Positions 24,801 to 38,400 are shown, counted from the first letter of the stretch. The stretch is 64,000 bases of DNA from Rhabdornis inornatus (GCA_013397075.1 VWZS01009702.1:65775-129774), one strand, 5' to 3'. Translations and numbers: made by a program. Notes: a model not told the origin generated them from the sequence alone.

Positions 24801-27800
24801 CAAACACAAGGTAAGTGACTCTCTGCAGGTTTGTAGCCTTCTTTTTCACATGATCAATCAAACGACCCTAGTAAAAAAAGACTCCAAGTTTTTAAAGCAC
24901 CTTTAAAAGCACATTAATATATCCAACCACCTAGCTGCTTTTCATCCTAACTTAGCAGAGACAGGACAGAAAACATCTCAAGGCTTTGGTCTAGAATTAA
25001 GTGTCAATGTTCACATCATAGGAACAGATTCTTACAGCTTTTTCAAGCTGAACAGTGCAAAGCCCTGGTTTTGGTGCTCACAGGCACTTACTGGTGTGCA
25101 GACCACGATCTCTGCCCCCTCCTGCAGGGCCTTGGCTTGCTCCCACATGCTCCCTCCTCCGTACACGGCCACGGAGCGCAGGTTGTAGGCCTTGCCGAAG
25201 CGCTTGCACTCCGAGTGGATCTGAGGGTGAGACACCAACACAGCACAGCTCACATCACACAGCTGAGACAACAGCCTGCCCTGGAAACGCAGCACAGCTC
25301 CTGAAATGCATTCCTCAGCTACCAACTTAATGAAATTATTCCCAGCTCCTCAGGGTCGAATGCTTCAGCACGTGTAGGTAATTTCCAGTAACTTGAGAAA
25401 CCTCTTAAGGCATCCAACAATAATTCAACCTGCAGGCTTTATCCTTTTGCACATTCAATTTTTCACAATGCATCCATAGCATTCTTATATCTAAAAATAA
25501 TACAGGAGCACTGTGCAAAAATTTTAAATTTTAGGTTTGTCATGATCCTTCAAGAAAAACAATGGAAGGAAAGAGCTGTGAGCTGGAGCCAGGCTACTCA
25601 TGCACAAAGTAGTTTTTTCAAATACCTTCCTGAGTTTCTCTAATAATTTTTGCCAAGAATTTTGCTTTCTTCTCCAAGCAGACTGGCTGGCACACACAGG
25701 AATGCCACACACCTACCTGCTGGCAGAGCTCCCTGGTTGGGCAGACGATCACTGCAATGGGACCATCCCCTGGCTCAAGCTCCTTCTGATCCATGATGTG
25801 GATCAGCATTGGCCAGATGAAGGCAGCTGTTTTCCCACTTCCAGTCTTGGCTATCCCAATCATGTCTCTGCCACTTAGTGCCACTGGAACACCCTAAAAA
25901 GAAGGAGATTCTAAATCCACATTATGCCCACTGTAGCACATCCTTGTGCTAGACAAGTACAAGAGACCTCAGGTAACGAGGAAAACCCACAACAAAAAAC
26001 CCTGAACATTTCTCTAGGCAAGAGACATCACTTGAAAGTTTTTCATTCACCAAAAAAAACAATGAAAAAGGAATATGGATATATTTACAGTCGTCATTTA
26101 ACAAGAAAAAAAAGGGGGTAACCTATTTTAAAAATATCAAAGCTATTTTTCTAGAAAAACCCACTCTGTAGGCAACTAGAATTACATTTGTCACATCCTC
26201 ACGTGGATAAGGGAGCTTTGCATGTGTTCTTTTTGTTCTCTTTACAAGTTTGAGAAGTAACAACTCACCTGACATTGTATTGGAGTGGGTTGGGTATACT
26301 CAGATTTCCTAATCTGATGCATAAGTTGCTCATCAAACCCAAAATGAGCAAAACTACTGCCAGGCCTTGGAGGAGCAGCCCCGGAGACCTTGGAAAGAGA
26401 AAAAGATCTTTGTTCATGAACAGTGAGAGAAAAAACAAAGAGCAATCTGTTAAAAAAAAAAAAAAAAAAAAAGGGTCTCTCTGCCTCTGAAAAATAATTT
26501 TACTTTTTGAGTGGACATTAAATTTAACTGGGTGCAAATTCCAGATGTGTTGTGAAAATAAGACTTTCAGGTATAAAAATTTAATTATCTGTCAATCAAC
26601 ATGAGCTTCTAAATGTTGTTTTTGTCTCCTTGTGTCTAACTGGTGCTCTACCCCAAATAATTCCCTTCACAGAAGGCCACCCCACTAACACATCACAAAT
26701 GGCAAAGAACTAATTTCTGCATCTATTTCCAGTTTGAACTCCTAGCTCTGGAGGTCTTTAGTCCAAGCAGCATTCCTCACTGCCCACTTGCACAAATACA
26801 TGGGAGACTTCCAAGAAATCAATGGCACTGCAGGTGTCTGAGAGGCTTGGATTCAAAAGCTGGAGTTCCCAGTGAAAATCTTCATTAGAACGAAGACAGT
26901 CCAAGAAGGAAAGGGAGTTCAAAGCTGCTGGGAGGGCAGTTCTGTGCCCAGCTTACCCGCAGGTTCAGCTTGTGCCGTAACTCCACCACTTGCTGCGGGG
27001 TCAGGCTGGTGATCTCCTCGTGCTCATCATAGAAATTTTTCTCAAATGGTGGGTATTCAATCTGCAATGTAATTAATTAATTATTCAGTTAGTCCAGATT
27101 CAAGATCCCTTTTTTCCTGAAGTTCTTAATTCCAGAATATTTGCTTAAATGAAGCCATTTCAAGGACCTGTAGTATGACTTACCTAAGAAAGCACTGAAA
27201 TATTACAGGGGCCTCCTCAGCTCCTGCTTTCTGGAATGCCTCAAACAGAACAGAACAGAACAGAACAGAATTCCCTCCTACCTCGGAATGGTCAATAGGT
27301 GGCAGAGGATCGATGATTTTTTTGGATGGTGCAATGGGATTCCCATCACTGTCATACTCCAGGTTATCCTCCTCCTCCTCCTGCACCACACCAGCAGTGG
27401 GGTTCTCAGCCATGTAGCGGAAATACGCTTCCTGCAGCAAAACACATCAGCAAGCTCACAACCACCGCAGGCACAGCTCCTGCTGCTGGCTGAAGTGATG
27501 TCTGTGCTAAGTGGCTGTTTGCTTTCACACCCACCATGAGGAAAAAGGTAACTACATTCACTAGAACTGATTCTTCTAATAAACACCAACAGATACATCC
27601 TGAAGGACAAGAAGTACAAATGAAGAAAACAACTCCAGAGTCAGCTACACCACCAAATGCTCCTAAAAAACAAACCTCTCGTGTCTGCTTAACTCCTTCT
27701 ACCAAGTCTTGTTCTGTCTAACAACTGAAGGATCTATTCTTATTTCCACATGAACAAAGCACAAAGAACAAAACACTGTGGGTTTTTAACCAGAAAACAC

Positions 27801-30800
27801 CTTGTTACTAAGCATATGATGTTGATTTTTTTTTAAACAGGCTGTGCCAAAGATAGTTTCTTTACTTCCCCTAACTAGACTTTAGGAAATGAAAATATAT
27901 CTATTTTTCATTGAGAGAGTCAACAACAAATGTGAAAGAGAGTATTTCAGAAGATGAGCCCGAGTTAAGACACTGTCACCCTGTCATGTGCCATCCTCAG
28001 AGCTCACAAAGATGTTTGTGTCTCAGATTCTCACTGGCACACCAGGGTGAGACTTTCTGATAGAGAAAACACCAGTCTCACTTGACTTGAAGCAAATATT
28101 TAAGATCAGATCTGTAAAGCAAGGCTCAATTACAAATATACATATATTCATCTGGCTTTTCCATTTTCCTGGCCAATTATCCCTCAGTCACAGAGCTATG
28201 CACACAATACACTTGAACAACAGCTGTGCCCAAGCATAAAGTCACCTCTGCTCAAACTTTGGCACAGCTACACTCACCAGACTGGAAGCAGAGGCCTCAA
28301 GGCCAGACAACCCTGCCAAACTCTGCACTAATACAAGTAACACAAGAGTTAGTAACTACAACTCTGTAGGAAGGTATATTTTGGAATTAAGTCTTTTCTC
28401 TTTATTATTTCTGCTACAGTGATGCTTATAAACCTCAACAAGAACTGGAGCTTCTCTGGAAATAGGGATCGAAAGCATGATTCTTCCCTGAACAGACCCC
28501 ACATTTCACTGCAAGGAGCCTGCACAGTCCACCAGCCTCTCCCTGGTGTCTCCTGGAGCTGACTGTGCTAATGCAATGTAAGATCCTCAGACACTGAACA
28601 ACCTGTACAGGAAGCTTAAGTTCAAACTGACTGAAAAAAATCTTCTTCAATGAATGCAGCTGTGTAATATTCTTCTTAGAACACCGAGAAGGGTAGAGAC
28701 AGCAGGGTAACCACTACAGCTTCCTGCTGAATTGTCCAGATACTGCACATGACTCTGGGATTCTGTTTGTCCTTAGTAGGTACGTGTTTGGAGAGGGAAA
28801 GCTAAAAGATACAAAATAACAAAAAAGAAGATAGAAAGACCGCATAAGAACTCACTTGGTCATCTTCCTCTTCAATGTCATCTCGAATACCCCTGGAAAA
28901 ACAAGCGGAGAAAAAACTTCCCTGCAAGTGTTCCACAGACTCAGCTCAATAGCTTCATTTGATTAGTGCTGAGCTCCAGATTTCGTGGAAGACACAACAC
29001 TATCAACTCGGCAACATTTATATTCCCAACCCATGGAGTTTTCATATCTGGTGCCAAACATAGCAGGGACCCTGCAAAGACTTCTCTTTACTTCTAGTAC
29101 TGAGACTGATTAGGATTCCATCTTCCCAGCAGAAGCCACAGCAAAGATCATCCTGGTCTAAGCTCTTGATGCTACAGAAGTCCCATAACTGAAGAGGAAT
29201 ATGAGCCATCAAGTGCAAATCCAGTTCAGAACTTCCCCAGGTGGTGATTTGGATCCGGTGTTCTGTGTCAGGACCATGTATAATCTCATCAACCCCATGC
29301 AATTTAACTTCTACAAAGATATCTGACATTTCTACCAAGAATCAACAGCCTAATTATCTTCCTTAGTCCAAACAAATAGATAGGTAAGCTGCACAAATTT
29401 TAACTGTTTTAAACTCCAAATTTAGTACCCCAACTGTCCTGTGCTACCTAACCTATCAGCTTTAATGTCTAAAATCCTAGTCCAAGTTTAGAAGAGTCTC
29501 CAGTACTCCAAGTACAGCAGCACTGAGTTATTTTGCTCACATAAATGCAATTTTAAGGTAAACCACTCTGATCTCTCCAAGGGAGTGGGATGCAGAAAAA
29601 CCATCCAGGCTGATCTGCAAAGTGGCAGGAGTGCAACATGCTGCCCCGGTTTCTGTGACCTAGAAAAGCTTCTCGTGTGGGATAAGCCTCAGTGTGGTTG
29701 CAGTTTGCCACAGGACGTGCCATGGATTCTCCCCTATTATCCCATTTTCCAGCACAAGTCGTTACCCACAGCCTCATGCACAGGTTAATGATGTTTATTG
29801 GGTATATACTATACTGTCTAATGAAAAAACATCATCAGCAAAAGGCACTGGAATTCTCTGAGCACCATACACAACACAGGCAGGGATGGGAGTGATAAAA
29901 GAGAACTTACTTAACGTTCTTTTTTTCTTTGTCTTTATCTTCTAGTCTCTTCATGTCTCGAGCAGCTTGATCCTGGCAGTCATAAAGTTGTCACATGTTA
30001 AAAAGACCAAGATGGTAAAACATGGAAGGGAAAAATGTTCCTGAATAATTAGACCATTATGTCACAGAGACAACACTTCTTGGACTAAACTTTGTCTTGT
30101 TCTGTATCTGATTATGTTAAATAAAATCCCTTACAAGTACCTTTGAATTTATATACTACTCTAAGCCTGTAACAGTGTTATTGAAAAATTAAATTCCCCA
30201 TATTCCTCCTGAATGCAACTAATAACAGAACTGTAGCTAAGAAAACAGTTCATCATAAATACAGTTTCCATTTAGGTAGTGAAAAACACACAAAACCTTA
30301 ATTTGATATTCAGAGACAAGCAGAGCTCTATGTTGTATTGTTCTGACACCCTCAAAGCAGTTAAATGGTTAAGTTATTTTAAGTCATATTCACTCTCTGT
30401 CTATCTAGCCCATTTCTGAGCTCTAACACCATCCTACATCAGCCCCAAAGTTAAGAGGCATTTTGACTGCATCTGCCAAAGCCCTGAGTGACATTTGCTG
30501 CCCCACATTTGAGTGCACACAGGTACAGCACAGCAATGAATAAACATTCCCCGAGCTGGCTCTTGCCTCCACTTCAGCCATGAATGCCTCCAGAGGATCA
30601 TCATCGCTGTCAGAGTCTGCTGACTTGGAGTGGAACTGCTGCCGAGTGGGGGAATTCTCTGCAGGAATGTAGGGCAATTCCACATTGCTGGAATCTTCCT
30701 CTTCATCCTCAAAGTACCTGAAAAAAATGAACAACAGCCCAGTCAGCACATGGTTTACAGCACTGTGCTGTCTTTCACTGTTTCTGGTTGAGTCAAGGTA

Positions 30801-31556
30801 CCCACATGGACAACAGAAGCCAGCATGGACAAGAGAAGATGCTGAGATTTATTTATTTACAATTACTCATGTTAAAAGTTCGAAGTGATGGCAGGGCAAA
30901 TAGGTATCATAAAACAGAGTCTCTCTTCATCTTTCTTGTAGGCTCCCTTCAGGTACTGGAAGGCCACAATTAGGTCAGCCCCAAACTTCTCCAGGCTGAA
31001 CAATCCCAACTTTCTCAGCCTTATTTATACATTCATGGAGCCAAGAGAAGGGTTAGTAAAGAACAGTGGAGATCAATGTTTCCCTGTGCAAAAGATACCC
31101 AAATTTATCCTGCTTGGCTCCTACTCTGAGAACACCATAGAGTGAATAAAATATGTTCTCCAGAGGGGAAAGCTGGAGGAGGAAAGCTTCTGCAGGCTAC
31201 CGTAGTAACTCACAGTGTTCTAAGTATACTATTGCGCATTTATTTACATAAATGTCATAGATACTTCCCCGACCTCAGAAACATAAAAACATTAAAATCT
31301 AGAGCTCCATAAACACCAGAAGTAAGTGTACTTACGCATTCTCCTCATCAAAGTTGGCTCTCTTTGACCCAATTTTGTAGAAGGAAGGCAGCTGAGGAGG
31401 CCCCGATTTGGCGAACGCTGCCGAGGAGCCGGCGGTGCCGAAAGCGCTGTGGGACTGCTGAGACAGCTTGGGCTCCTCTTTCTTGCCAGGTGTTATGGCA
31501 AATCCACCAAACCCAAAGCCTCTCTTTGTACCAGGTCCACCTTTATTCCAATTCAT
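18889..31556 (-). CDS. DDX42: DEAD-box RNA helicase DDX42 (SF3B-associated)
   Basis: ATP-dependent RNA helicase linked to the U2 snRNP SF3B complex. Coding exons: 31556-31336, 30717-30567, 29972-29911, 28892-28856, 27431-27282, 27061-26957, 26388-26269, 25893-25717, 25220-25092, 24867-24768, 24563-24516, 24042-23945, 23069-22793, 22329-22103, 20910-20800, 20554-20453, 19938-18889. They total 1054 aa against 938 in human. MNWNKGGPGTKRGFGFGGFA starts the protein. The Q-motif region is SEYTQPTPIQCQ, Walker A is AKTGSGKT (297-304), DEAD is 407-410, SAT is 438-440, and HRIGRTGR is 584-591. The C-terminus is KRKKSRWDS. The extra length is mostly the QRYGNDG array at residues 823-968. Intron 3 starts with GC. 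The 5' UTR includes 31572-31557 and an exon 1 ending at 33390. Confidence 0.97.
19150..19587 (-). repeat. 21-bp coding tandem repeat in DDX42 last exon (QRYGNDG heptads)
   Basis: On the minus strand, in frame, there are 20 perfect-length heptads plus one hexad: 438 bp, residues about 823-968. Consensus is QRYGNDG; position 4 varies G/N and position 5 varies N/S. It is followed by degenerate HGDG-type repeats (QRHGEGG, RHGDPSRHGDG, RHSEGRH) like those in mammalian DDX42, which may be the ancestral seed. No frame break occurs within the array. Confidence 0.97.
26451..26472. repeat. Poly(A)/poly(T) tract of about 22 bp
   Basis: An A-run on the plus strand in DDX42 intron 7 (before exon 26388-26269). 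On the transcript strand it is poly(U), about 60 nt upstream of the acceptor. Its length is likely to be polymorphic. Confidence 0.85.
27246..27270. repeat. (CAGAA)5 microsatellite next to a DDX42 donor
   Basis: Five perfect CAGAA copies. On the DDX42 transcript strand they read (TTCTG)5 and begin 12 nt downstream of the 5' splice site of the exon at 27431-27282. Confidence 0.9.
30565..30566 (-). other. DDX42 GC donor (intron 3)
   Basis: The exon ends GAAGTGGAG and the intron starts GCAAGA on the minus strand. Joining to the exon at 29972 gives AEVE|DQAARDMKRLE, exactly as in mammalian DDX42. A weaker GT 21 nt downstream (AAT/GTTTAT) would insert seven residues in frame and is the alternative. 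Confidence 0.75.
30932..31045 (-). mobile_element. CR1-like LINE internal fragment
   Basis: The stretch reads CTTGTAGGCTCCCTTCAGG, TACTGGAAGGCC and TTCTCCAGGCTGAACAATCC, then CAACTTTCTCAGCC. This is a reverse-complemented CR1 3' region, in DDX42 intron 2. Identified from memory of the element. Confidence 0.85.
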
Positions 31557-32899
31557 GATGTCCCCAATACACCTGTTAAAATGAGTAAAGACAAATTAAT
31601 GCCCTTCCTGCTTCAGGCACTTACAGGTAATTGTCATGATTTTTCTTGTTAGTTGATCACTTCAGTCATGACCCAGGGACTTGTGGAACTCTGAGTGACA
31701 AGAGTTTAATCTGTTTCCCAAAAAGGATGGGGCTCTGCTCTTTTGTCAGAATGAACATATCCACAGTTTCAAAGAAGAATAAAAATAAAGTGGTTGTCTC
31801 CCAGAACATGTTGTGTCCTTCAAGGATTAGTTAAACACATTTAAAATGTTACCCGTCCTGCTTGCAATCTAAGACAAACAAACCCAAGGCCAGAACTTTG
31901 AACATCAGGAGGAACAAGAGATGAGAAGGCAGCTCAGTGCATATTTTGCATGTCCACATTGTCCCATCTGTGTTTCATGGCTTGTCAGTGCCTCACTCCT
32001 GCAGCTCCGCAACCTCAGAGAAATGGGCCCAGAGCAGCACAGGGCTCTGTGTGAGCCCAGGCACAGCTCTGCAAAAAGCAAAACTCCCTTTCCTTCTCAA
32101 GGCAGCACCTTCAGCCATATACATGATCTCTCTATATCATACATTTTTATATATTCTCCAATCTCTGTTTTTCAAACACTATCTTAACCATTCCACATAA
32201 CAGTGTCTGCCCAAAACTTGATTTTCTAAGATGACGAATGAACTGATATATTAATATTTACAGTTTTCATTCTTGAGTCATTTAATTATCTGCATGGTCA
32301 AGCAAATTATACCTGCAAGGCAGGAAAGAGAGCAAGACACCCACTGCTTTCCAATGCCTTATAATTGGCTGTCTAAAGGCTGCAAGTCTTATTAAACTAT
32401 TCAAAGAGATCAGAACGCACGGGCAAAACTACAACTTCCAAACGATCTGAAGGCAAATAGTGCAGCTGGTCCCGTGCTGAACATCTACCAGCTTGGGGCT
32501 TGCTCAATAAATCCCGAGTCGAGACCAAAGCTCAGTAGCAGATTTCGGGGGAAACTCTGCAGTTCAGCTCTCCATGGCTGCACTAAGCATGGAGTCCCGT
32601 TTTCCCTCTTGTCCTGACACACTCTGTAGCTTTTACACCTGCGGATCTGTGGCACTGGGACATCAAAACCTACAATAAAGAGGTGAGAGGTGGAACCGCC
32701 TTTCTGCTGTGACAGAACAGTGGAAATCTTTGAAAACTGTTAAGTTAAAATCTGATTGTAAGAATTCTTCCTCACTGTATTTATCCACCTTTTTCCTCCT
32801 TCCGCTACCTCAAAAAATCAGGAGGACCGCTCTTTTACTGTCAGACAGCAGCGAAAGTCAAACGCGGTCAGTTCGCCCACTCGCCAGCAGCGACTGAAC

Positions 32900-34200
32900 A
32901 GGGAGAGGTTCCCCACAGGACGCAGAGACCGCAGGAAAACTCCCGAGGCTTCGCTGCCCCTGTGGCCGCCGTTCCGGGAAGGAAACCCCCGGGGCACGGA
33001 CCCTGCCCGCGGCGCCCGGGATCCGCGGCACGGCCGCGATTCGCCTGGAACGCTCCCGTGCCAAGAAGGAAGGGCGGAGAGACCCCGGCCCGCGGGATCG
33101 CCCTCCCCAGGGCACAGCAGCCACCAGGGCCGGGGGGACAGAAGCCGCGGGCAGGCGCTGCCCCGGCACACCGGGCCCTGCGCGGGGCCCTTCCCGCCCG
33201 CGGAACCGCCGCGCGGAGCGGGCCCTTTGTGCGGGGCAGGCCCGGGCTGCCCGCGCCCGCTCCAGGCCGCGGCTACGGCGGCTCTCGCCCGCGAGAGGCC
33301 CCGCAGACCGGCGGGGGAGGCCCCGGCGGGGGAAGCCCCGCCGCCGTGCCCGGCCGGCCCCGCTCCCCGCCCTCAGCCCCCTCACTCACCCTGAGCCCCG
33401 CAGCCGCCGCCGCCACTTCCCCGGTTACCGGGGCGGGGGGTGGGGACGCCACGCACCGACGTGCGCACGCACCGTGCGTGAGTGACGCGCGTCCCGCGGC
33501 GCATGCGCCCCGCCCGCAGCTGAAGCAGCGGCGAGTGAGGGCGGCGGGACCGGGCAGAGACGAGAGCGGGAAACCGGGAGCGGAGCCGAGAGAAGGTAAC
33601 GTCAGCGGCTGCCCCGGGACCGCGCCGCTTCCCGGCTGCTTCCCGCACCGCAGGGCTGGGCTCACCCCCCCGCCTACGCGTGTGTACCCGCACACGCGGC
33701 GGGGCCCGTAGTGCGCAGACGCCCCGGTACGGCGGGCGCGGAGCGGAGCGGAGGGCGGGGGCCGGGCCCGTGCCCGTGACTCAGGTAACGCGGCCCCGGC
33801 CCTCGCGGCTCTGCCGGACGGGACACCCTGCTCTCACCTGCCGGGGCGGCCGGGCGGGGCTCGCTCCCTCGGAGAGCTCGGTACCGGCAGGGTCCCCGGG
33901 AGCGGAGGCTGGCGCGGAGGGCACCGGGCGTGCGGGGCCTGTGCTGCGCCCCGCGGGGCGGGAGGAGCTGGCGGCGGGGCCGGGGGCCCGGGCACCGCCC
34001 CGGGGGTGTGAGAGGGGCCGCGCCCAGGGCCGCAGATCGCTGATTTTATCTCGGTAACCTTGGCTCGCGTTCCGGGAAGGAGCTGGAGTGTCCCGGGAGC
34101 GGTGGGACAGCGAACACCTGCGGCGGTGTCTCCGCTTCGGGCGGCGGTCACGGTGAGGGCCCGACCTGCTGGGGACGAGCGCTGCTCTAAAATGTGCCAC
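32900..34200. promoter_or_regulatory. CpG-island bidirectional promoter of DDX42 and CCDC47
   Basis: A dense CpG region with no TATA box. DDX42 exon 1 (minus) ends at 33390 with donor GGTGAGTG. CCDC47 exon 1 (plus) ends at 33595 with donor AAG/GTAACG. The two start sites must lie within about 150 bp of each other near 33450-33530. The head-to-head arrangement is the same as in human 17q23. Confidence 0.85.
33499..33508. promoter_or_regulatory. Palindromic NRF1 site in the shared promoter
   Basis: GCGCATGCGC is a perfect NRF1 palindrome lying between the two first exons. A nearby TGACGCG is CRE-like. NRF1 commonly drives bidirectional housekeeping promoters; occupancy here is inferred. Confidence 0.6.
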
Positions 34201-35465
34201 GGAGCTCGGGTCTAGGCTCGGGATCTGCTGAGCCAGCCCCGGGCTGGTGGATGCTCAGTACAGGGAGCAGCAGCAGCCGCGTTTGCCTGGGATTGTTGAA
34301 AGTGGTTCCTCTTGCCGGTGGGGTCCGGGCAGCCGCTGTGGAGGTCGGAGAATGAATCGGTTCCTCTTGCAAGGGAAAGTCGGTGGCGTGTGGGTCGTGG
34401 AGGGCCTGCCAAGGATATTCTGCTTCCTGGAATTTGTACTTGGAACCCATTCTGACAGATTGCTGCCCTAAGGGGGTGCTCCAGCTCTCACCCACCTCTG
34501 GTTCAACTGTGTCCTTCGACTTGGCTGCAGAAGTTTATTTTGCATGACGCTGTTTGGAGTTGTTGGGTCTTCTGAAGGTGGATGTGCTCAAACCGTCTGT
34601 GAATTCTTACTCTGAAATGTTTGTTTGGTCGAGCAGGTGGCTCTGTTGTCCTGTCGTTTTTAACAGAGTGCAAATTCTGTCCTATCAAAATAGTATTTTG
34701 GGGTTTTTTTCCTGCTTAAATTAACATAAAATTGTGAGGTTCCCACACAATGTTCCAGATTCCTGGGCTCAGCCTTGCTGAACTTTCCATCCTGATTTAG
34801 GTTCTGCGACCATGTTCTGTGCAGGTTTTTGCTGGAGTGAGGAGTGTTTGACAAAGGTGTTTATTTCAGTCGTCCTTGTCATTCATAGCAGTGGGTTCCC
34901 TGTGTGAGGCACTCAGAGGAATGCTGGTCAAATTTAGAAACAAATCATTTCTATTCTGAGTTTGTGAGAGAACACTCTGATTAACATTCAGGTTCCCACT
35001 CGGATCTGGTTGCGGGAGGGAGTAAAATGAGCCTGACAGCAGAGCCTGATGCAGCTGATCCTCTGTGCCTGCTTGTGAAGTGCAGCTGGGGGGCTGCTGC
35101 TGCCTTTTTTGGAGAAGGTGTCCCAGCCTGAAGGGGAGGTTGGGACTGTTTTGAGCTCAAGCAGAAAAGACGGGAAGCTGAGGGCAAAAGCCCTTTCCAT
35201 CTCAGCTCATTTGAACAGATGTGAATTTGCTGCTGCCACAAGCAACAGCATCCAGAACCTCTCATTCAGAGTTATTTTGTTCTTGTACCAGTAATCACTT
35301 TCTTTTTAGAGAAGGTGGCAAGATCAGGCAGGGATTTCTTTCTCTCTCTGGTCTGACTCGTAGTGTTTTCATATTGTGCATTGTGTGTTGAGGCTTAGTG
35401 GAGTGTGATGTAACAGAATTGACAAGGACTTTTTGCAATGATTTAATTTTTTTTTCCTAGTGAAA

Positions 35466-38400
35466 ATGAAGAATTTATATATTTTTATTGCTGTCCTGTT
35501 CATTCCATGGAGCATTTCTTTGGCAAAGTATGATGAATTTGAGGATGGAGATGACATTATGGAATATGATGATAATGACTTTGCTGAATTTGAAGATGTG
35601 AGTGAAGATACAGTCACAGAGTCTCCTCAAAGGGTCATCACTACAGAAGATGATGAAGAAGAAGCCACTGTAGAGCTTGAAGGTCAGGATGAAAATCAGG
35701 AAGACTTTGATGATGCAGACGCACAGGTAGGGACTTGCTCCATCCTCAGTGTGTTTTCTAATAGTGTCCCTGCACCGTTCTTTCTCTTTTTGGATTTTAC
35801 TTGCTGGACTTTGGATTTTCATGCTGTTTGTGATTTCATCCTTTAGGAGGGTGACACTGAGAGTGAACCATATGATGATGAGGAGTTTGAAGGGTACGAA
35901 GAGAAACCAGACACGTCTCATAGCAAAAATAAAGACCCCATAACAATAGTTAATGTAGGTATAACTGTTGATCCAGTTTCTGTTTGGAGTTGCATCACTT
36001 ATTTTCTTAAGACAGTATGCCAGGAATGTCACTGGGATACTAAACAATGAGCACAGTGTGTTTTTAGCTTGTCTAGGGCTTAAGTGTCAGATTAGAACTT
36101 GTCAGCTTGGTTGGTTTTTGAAGCCAATCTCTCTGCCCACCCTTCATCACCTTTTTGCCTTCTAAAATAGTCTTTCACAGAATGATCAGGTACTCAAGGT
36201 CTGCTTTTTTATTACCCCTGAGATCTCTTTTTAGGTGTTATAGCTGACCTTGGCAGGGAAAATTAAGGTTTGGGTACTTTTATGACTCAAGGGGGGTACA
36301 GTGATAGCAGAATGGCTAATTAGCCTCTGAGGTGGCAAGGTCAGGAAGACTTCCCTGCTGCCCCATGGAGTCTGTGGCTCTTGCTGGCATCCTGAGAATG
36401 TTCCTGGGTGTTGGGTGTTGCTTTGGATTTGCAAAGAAGTTATGTGATGATCAGATAATGCTGTGATGGGCAGGGTATCAAGCTCAAATGCTCAGTGAAT
36501 TGAAGTTCTGGGCTGTTTACTCTGAGGGATGTATGCTAGCCCAGGTTCACTTGGAAGTGAGTCCTTTTTTTTGTATTAAGCAGGTATTTTGAGAATGCTG
36601 TTATCAGTTGTTTCCTGTATGATTCCTGTGCCCCAGTAAGCCAAGTGTATTATGTAGGCTTAGCTCTCTCCTGTTGCCTTTGTGGAGCTTATTGCTATGT
36701 TGGGGATGGAACTTCTCCACTACTCTGTGTTTCCCAAATTTCTGTGTGTGTAAAATCCACTTGTTCAATATGTAAATCACAGTTTCTGTTCCCTTACACA
36801 GGTCCCTGCTCACCTTCAAAACAGCTGGGAAAGTTATTACATGGAGATCCTGATGGTGACAGGTCTCCTGGCTTACATCATGAACTACATCATTGGGAAG
36901 AACAAAAACAACCGCCTGGCTCATGCTTGGTTCAACACTCACAGGGAGCTGCTAGAAAGTAACTTTGCTCTTGTTGGTGAGTCCCATAATGACAGGGATC
37001 CAGTTTTAGTATTTGGATAAAGCTGGGTTTAGACTGGCATTTAGGCTGTAGAGAATCCTTCTCTGTACTGTGGGATTGTGAGCTGTAAGCCTTCTGCTGA
37101 ACTATGGTGTCTCAATTTGTGAGCTGAAATTGCAGTTCTCTTTCACTTGTTTTCCTCAGGGGATGATGGTACTAGTAAAGAAGCTACAAGCACTGGGAAA
37201 CTAAATCAAGAAAACGAACACATATATAACTTGTGGTGCTCTGGAAGGGTGTGCTGTGAAGGAATGCTCATCCAGTTAAAGGTGAGAATGAGGGAGTTTG
37301 TGGTACTGTTTACATGTCACCAGTTGTCAGGTTCTAGAGGCTTTTCCATTCCTGTCTGAGCAGTGTGGAATCCCAGCTTGGCATTTGCGCTCACATTCGG
37401 ACACAGAGTTCTGAGTACACACATGTGAGGGAAAATTGATTATCTGGAGGTCTGTACAGACCTGTATTCTGCCCCTTAAAGTGGCACCAAAGAAAAGTGC
37501 TTGCAGGATGAGTCTAGAAACCAGAGGTGTAGTGTGAACAGAGGTTACTAGGCTGAAGAGCCCATTTGCCACTTAGAGGGATAAATGGACCAGCAGGAAT
37601 TCCAAGGAAGTACAGCAAAGACAAATACAAAGCCCTGCAGCTGGCATGGAACAGTCCCACAGCTCATCTGACTTAAGGGAACAAAGCTCTGAGAAACTGC
37701 TCCAATGCAGAAAGTGGGCCTGCTTCTGAGCTGGATTGGTCACACAGGGAAAACAGAGATTAGATATTAGGAAGGAGTTTTTTACTGCTGTCTGTTCAGC
37801 TGTTCTCTGTGGTTTTTTCAGTTTCTCAAGAGGCAGGACCTGCTGAACGTCCTGGCGCGCATGATGAGGCCGGCGTCGGACCAAGTGGTGCGTACTGAGC
37901 TCTTCACACTAGCTCTGATAAACTGCTGCATTCCCTCAGTTCTGCTCTGCTGCTTGTCATTGTTCCAGGTGATTTCTGTAGTGTTCCATATCTTCCAGTT
38001 CAGTAACTGTTGAAACAACCTCAAAGAACTGTTTGCATTTCACAGGCAGGAAAGAAATACAAACTGCTGATGACTGGAAGTTGCTTTATCTGTGGATTTT
38101 GTCATTTGAGTGGTTTTGTGAGCAGTCTATCATGATTCAAGACATCATTTTGATAAAAAGTGGTTTTACAATCTGAAATATGTAGTGATTGCTCATCTGT
38201 CTGTTCAGTCTGCCTGGACAGGACTGCTTAAACCCATATTGGGTTTGGTCTGGATATTATATTCCTAATGTTACTTTTTGCCTTCCCACTTGCTCTTAGA
38301 GAGCATAAGTGCCAAGAGAGATTACATTTGGAAGACCAGTGACTGTGTGCACTGTGAATACTCTTCCCATGCATCTATAATTGTATTTACTTATATCAAA

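Noticed and set aside
32962..33711. A 249-codon plus-strand frame in the CpG island
   Set aside because: Very high GC content removes stops by chance. It overlaps two promoters and contains no conserved domain.
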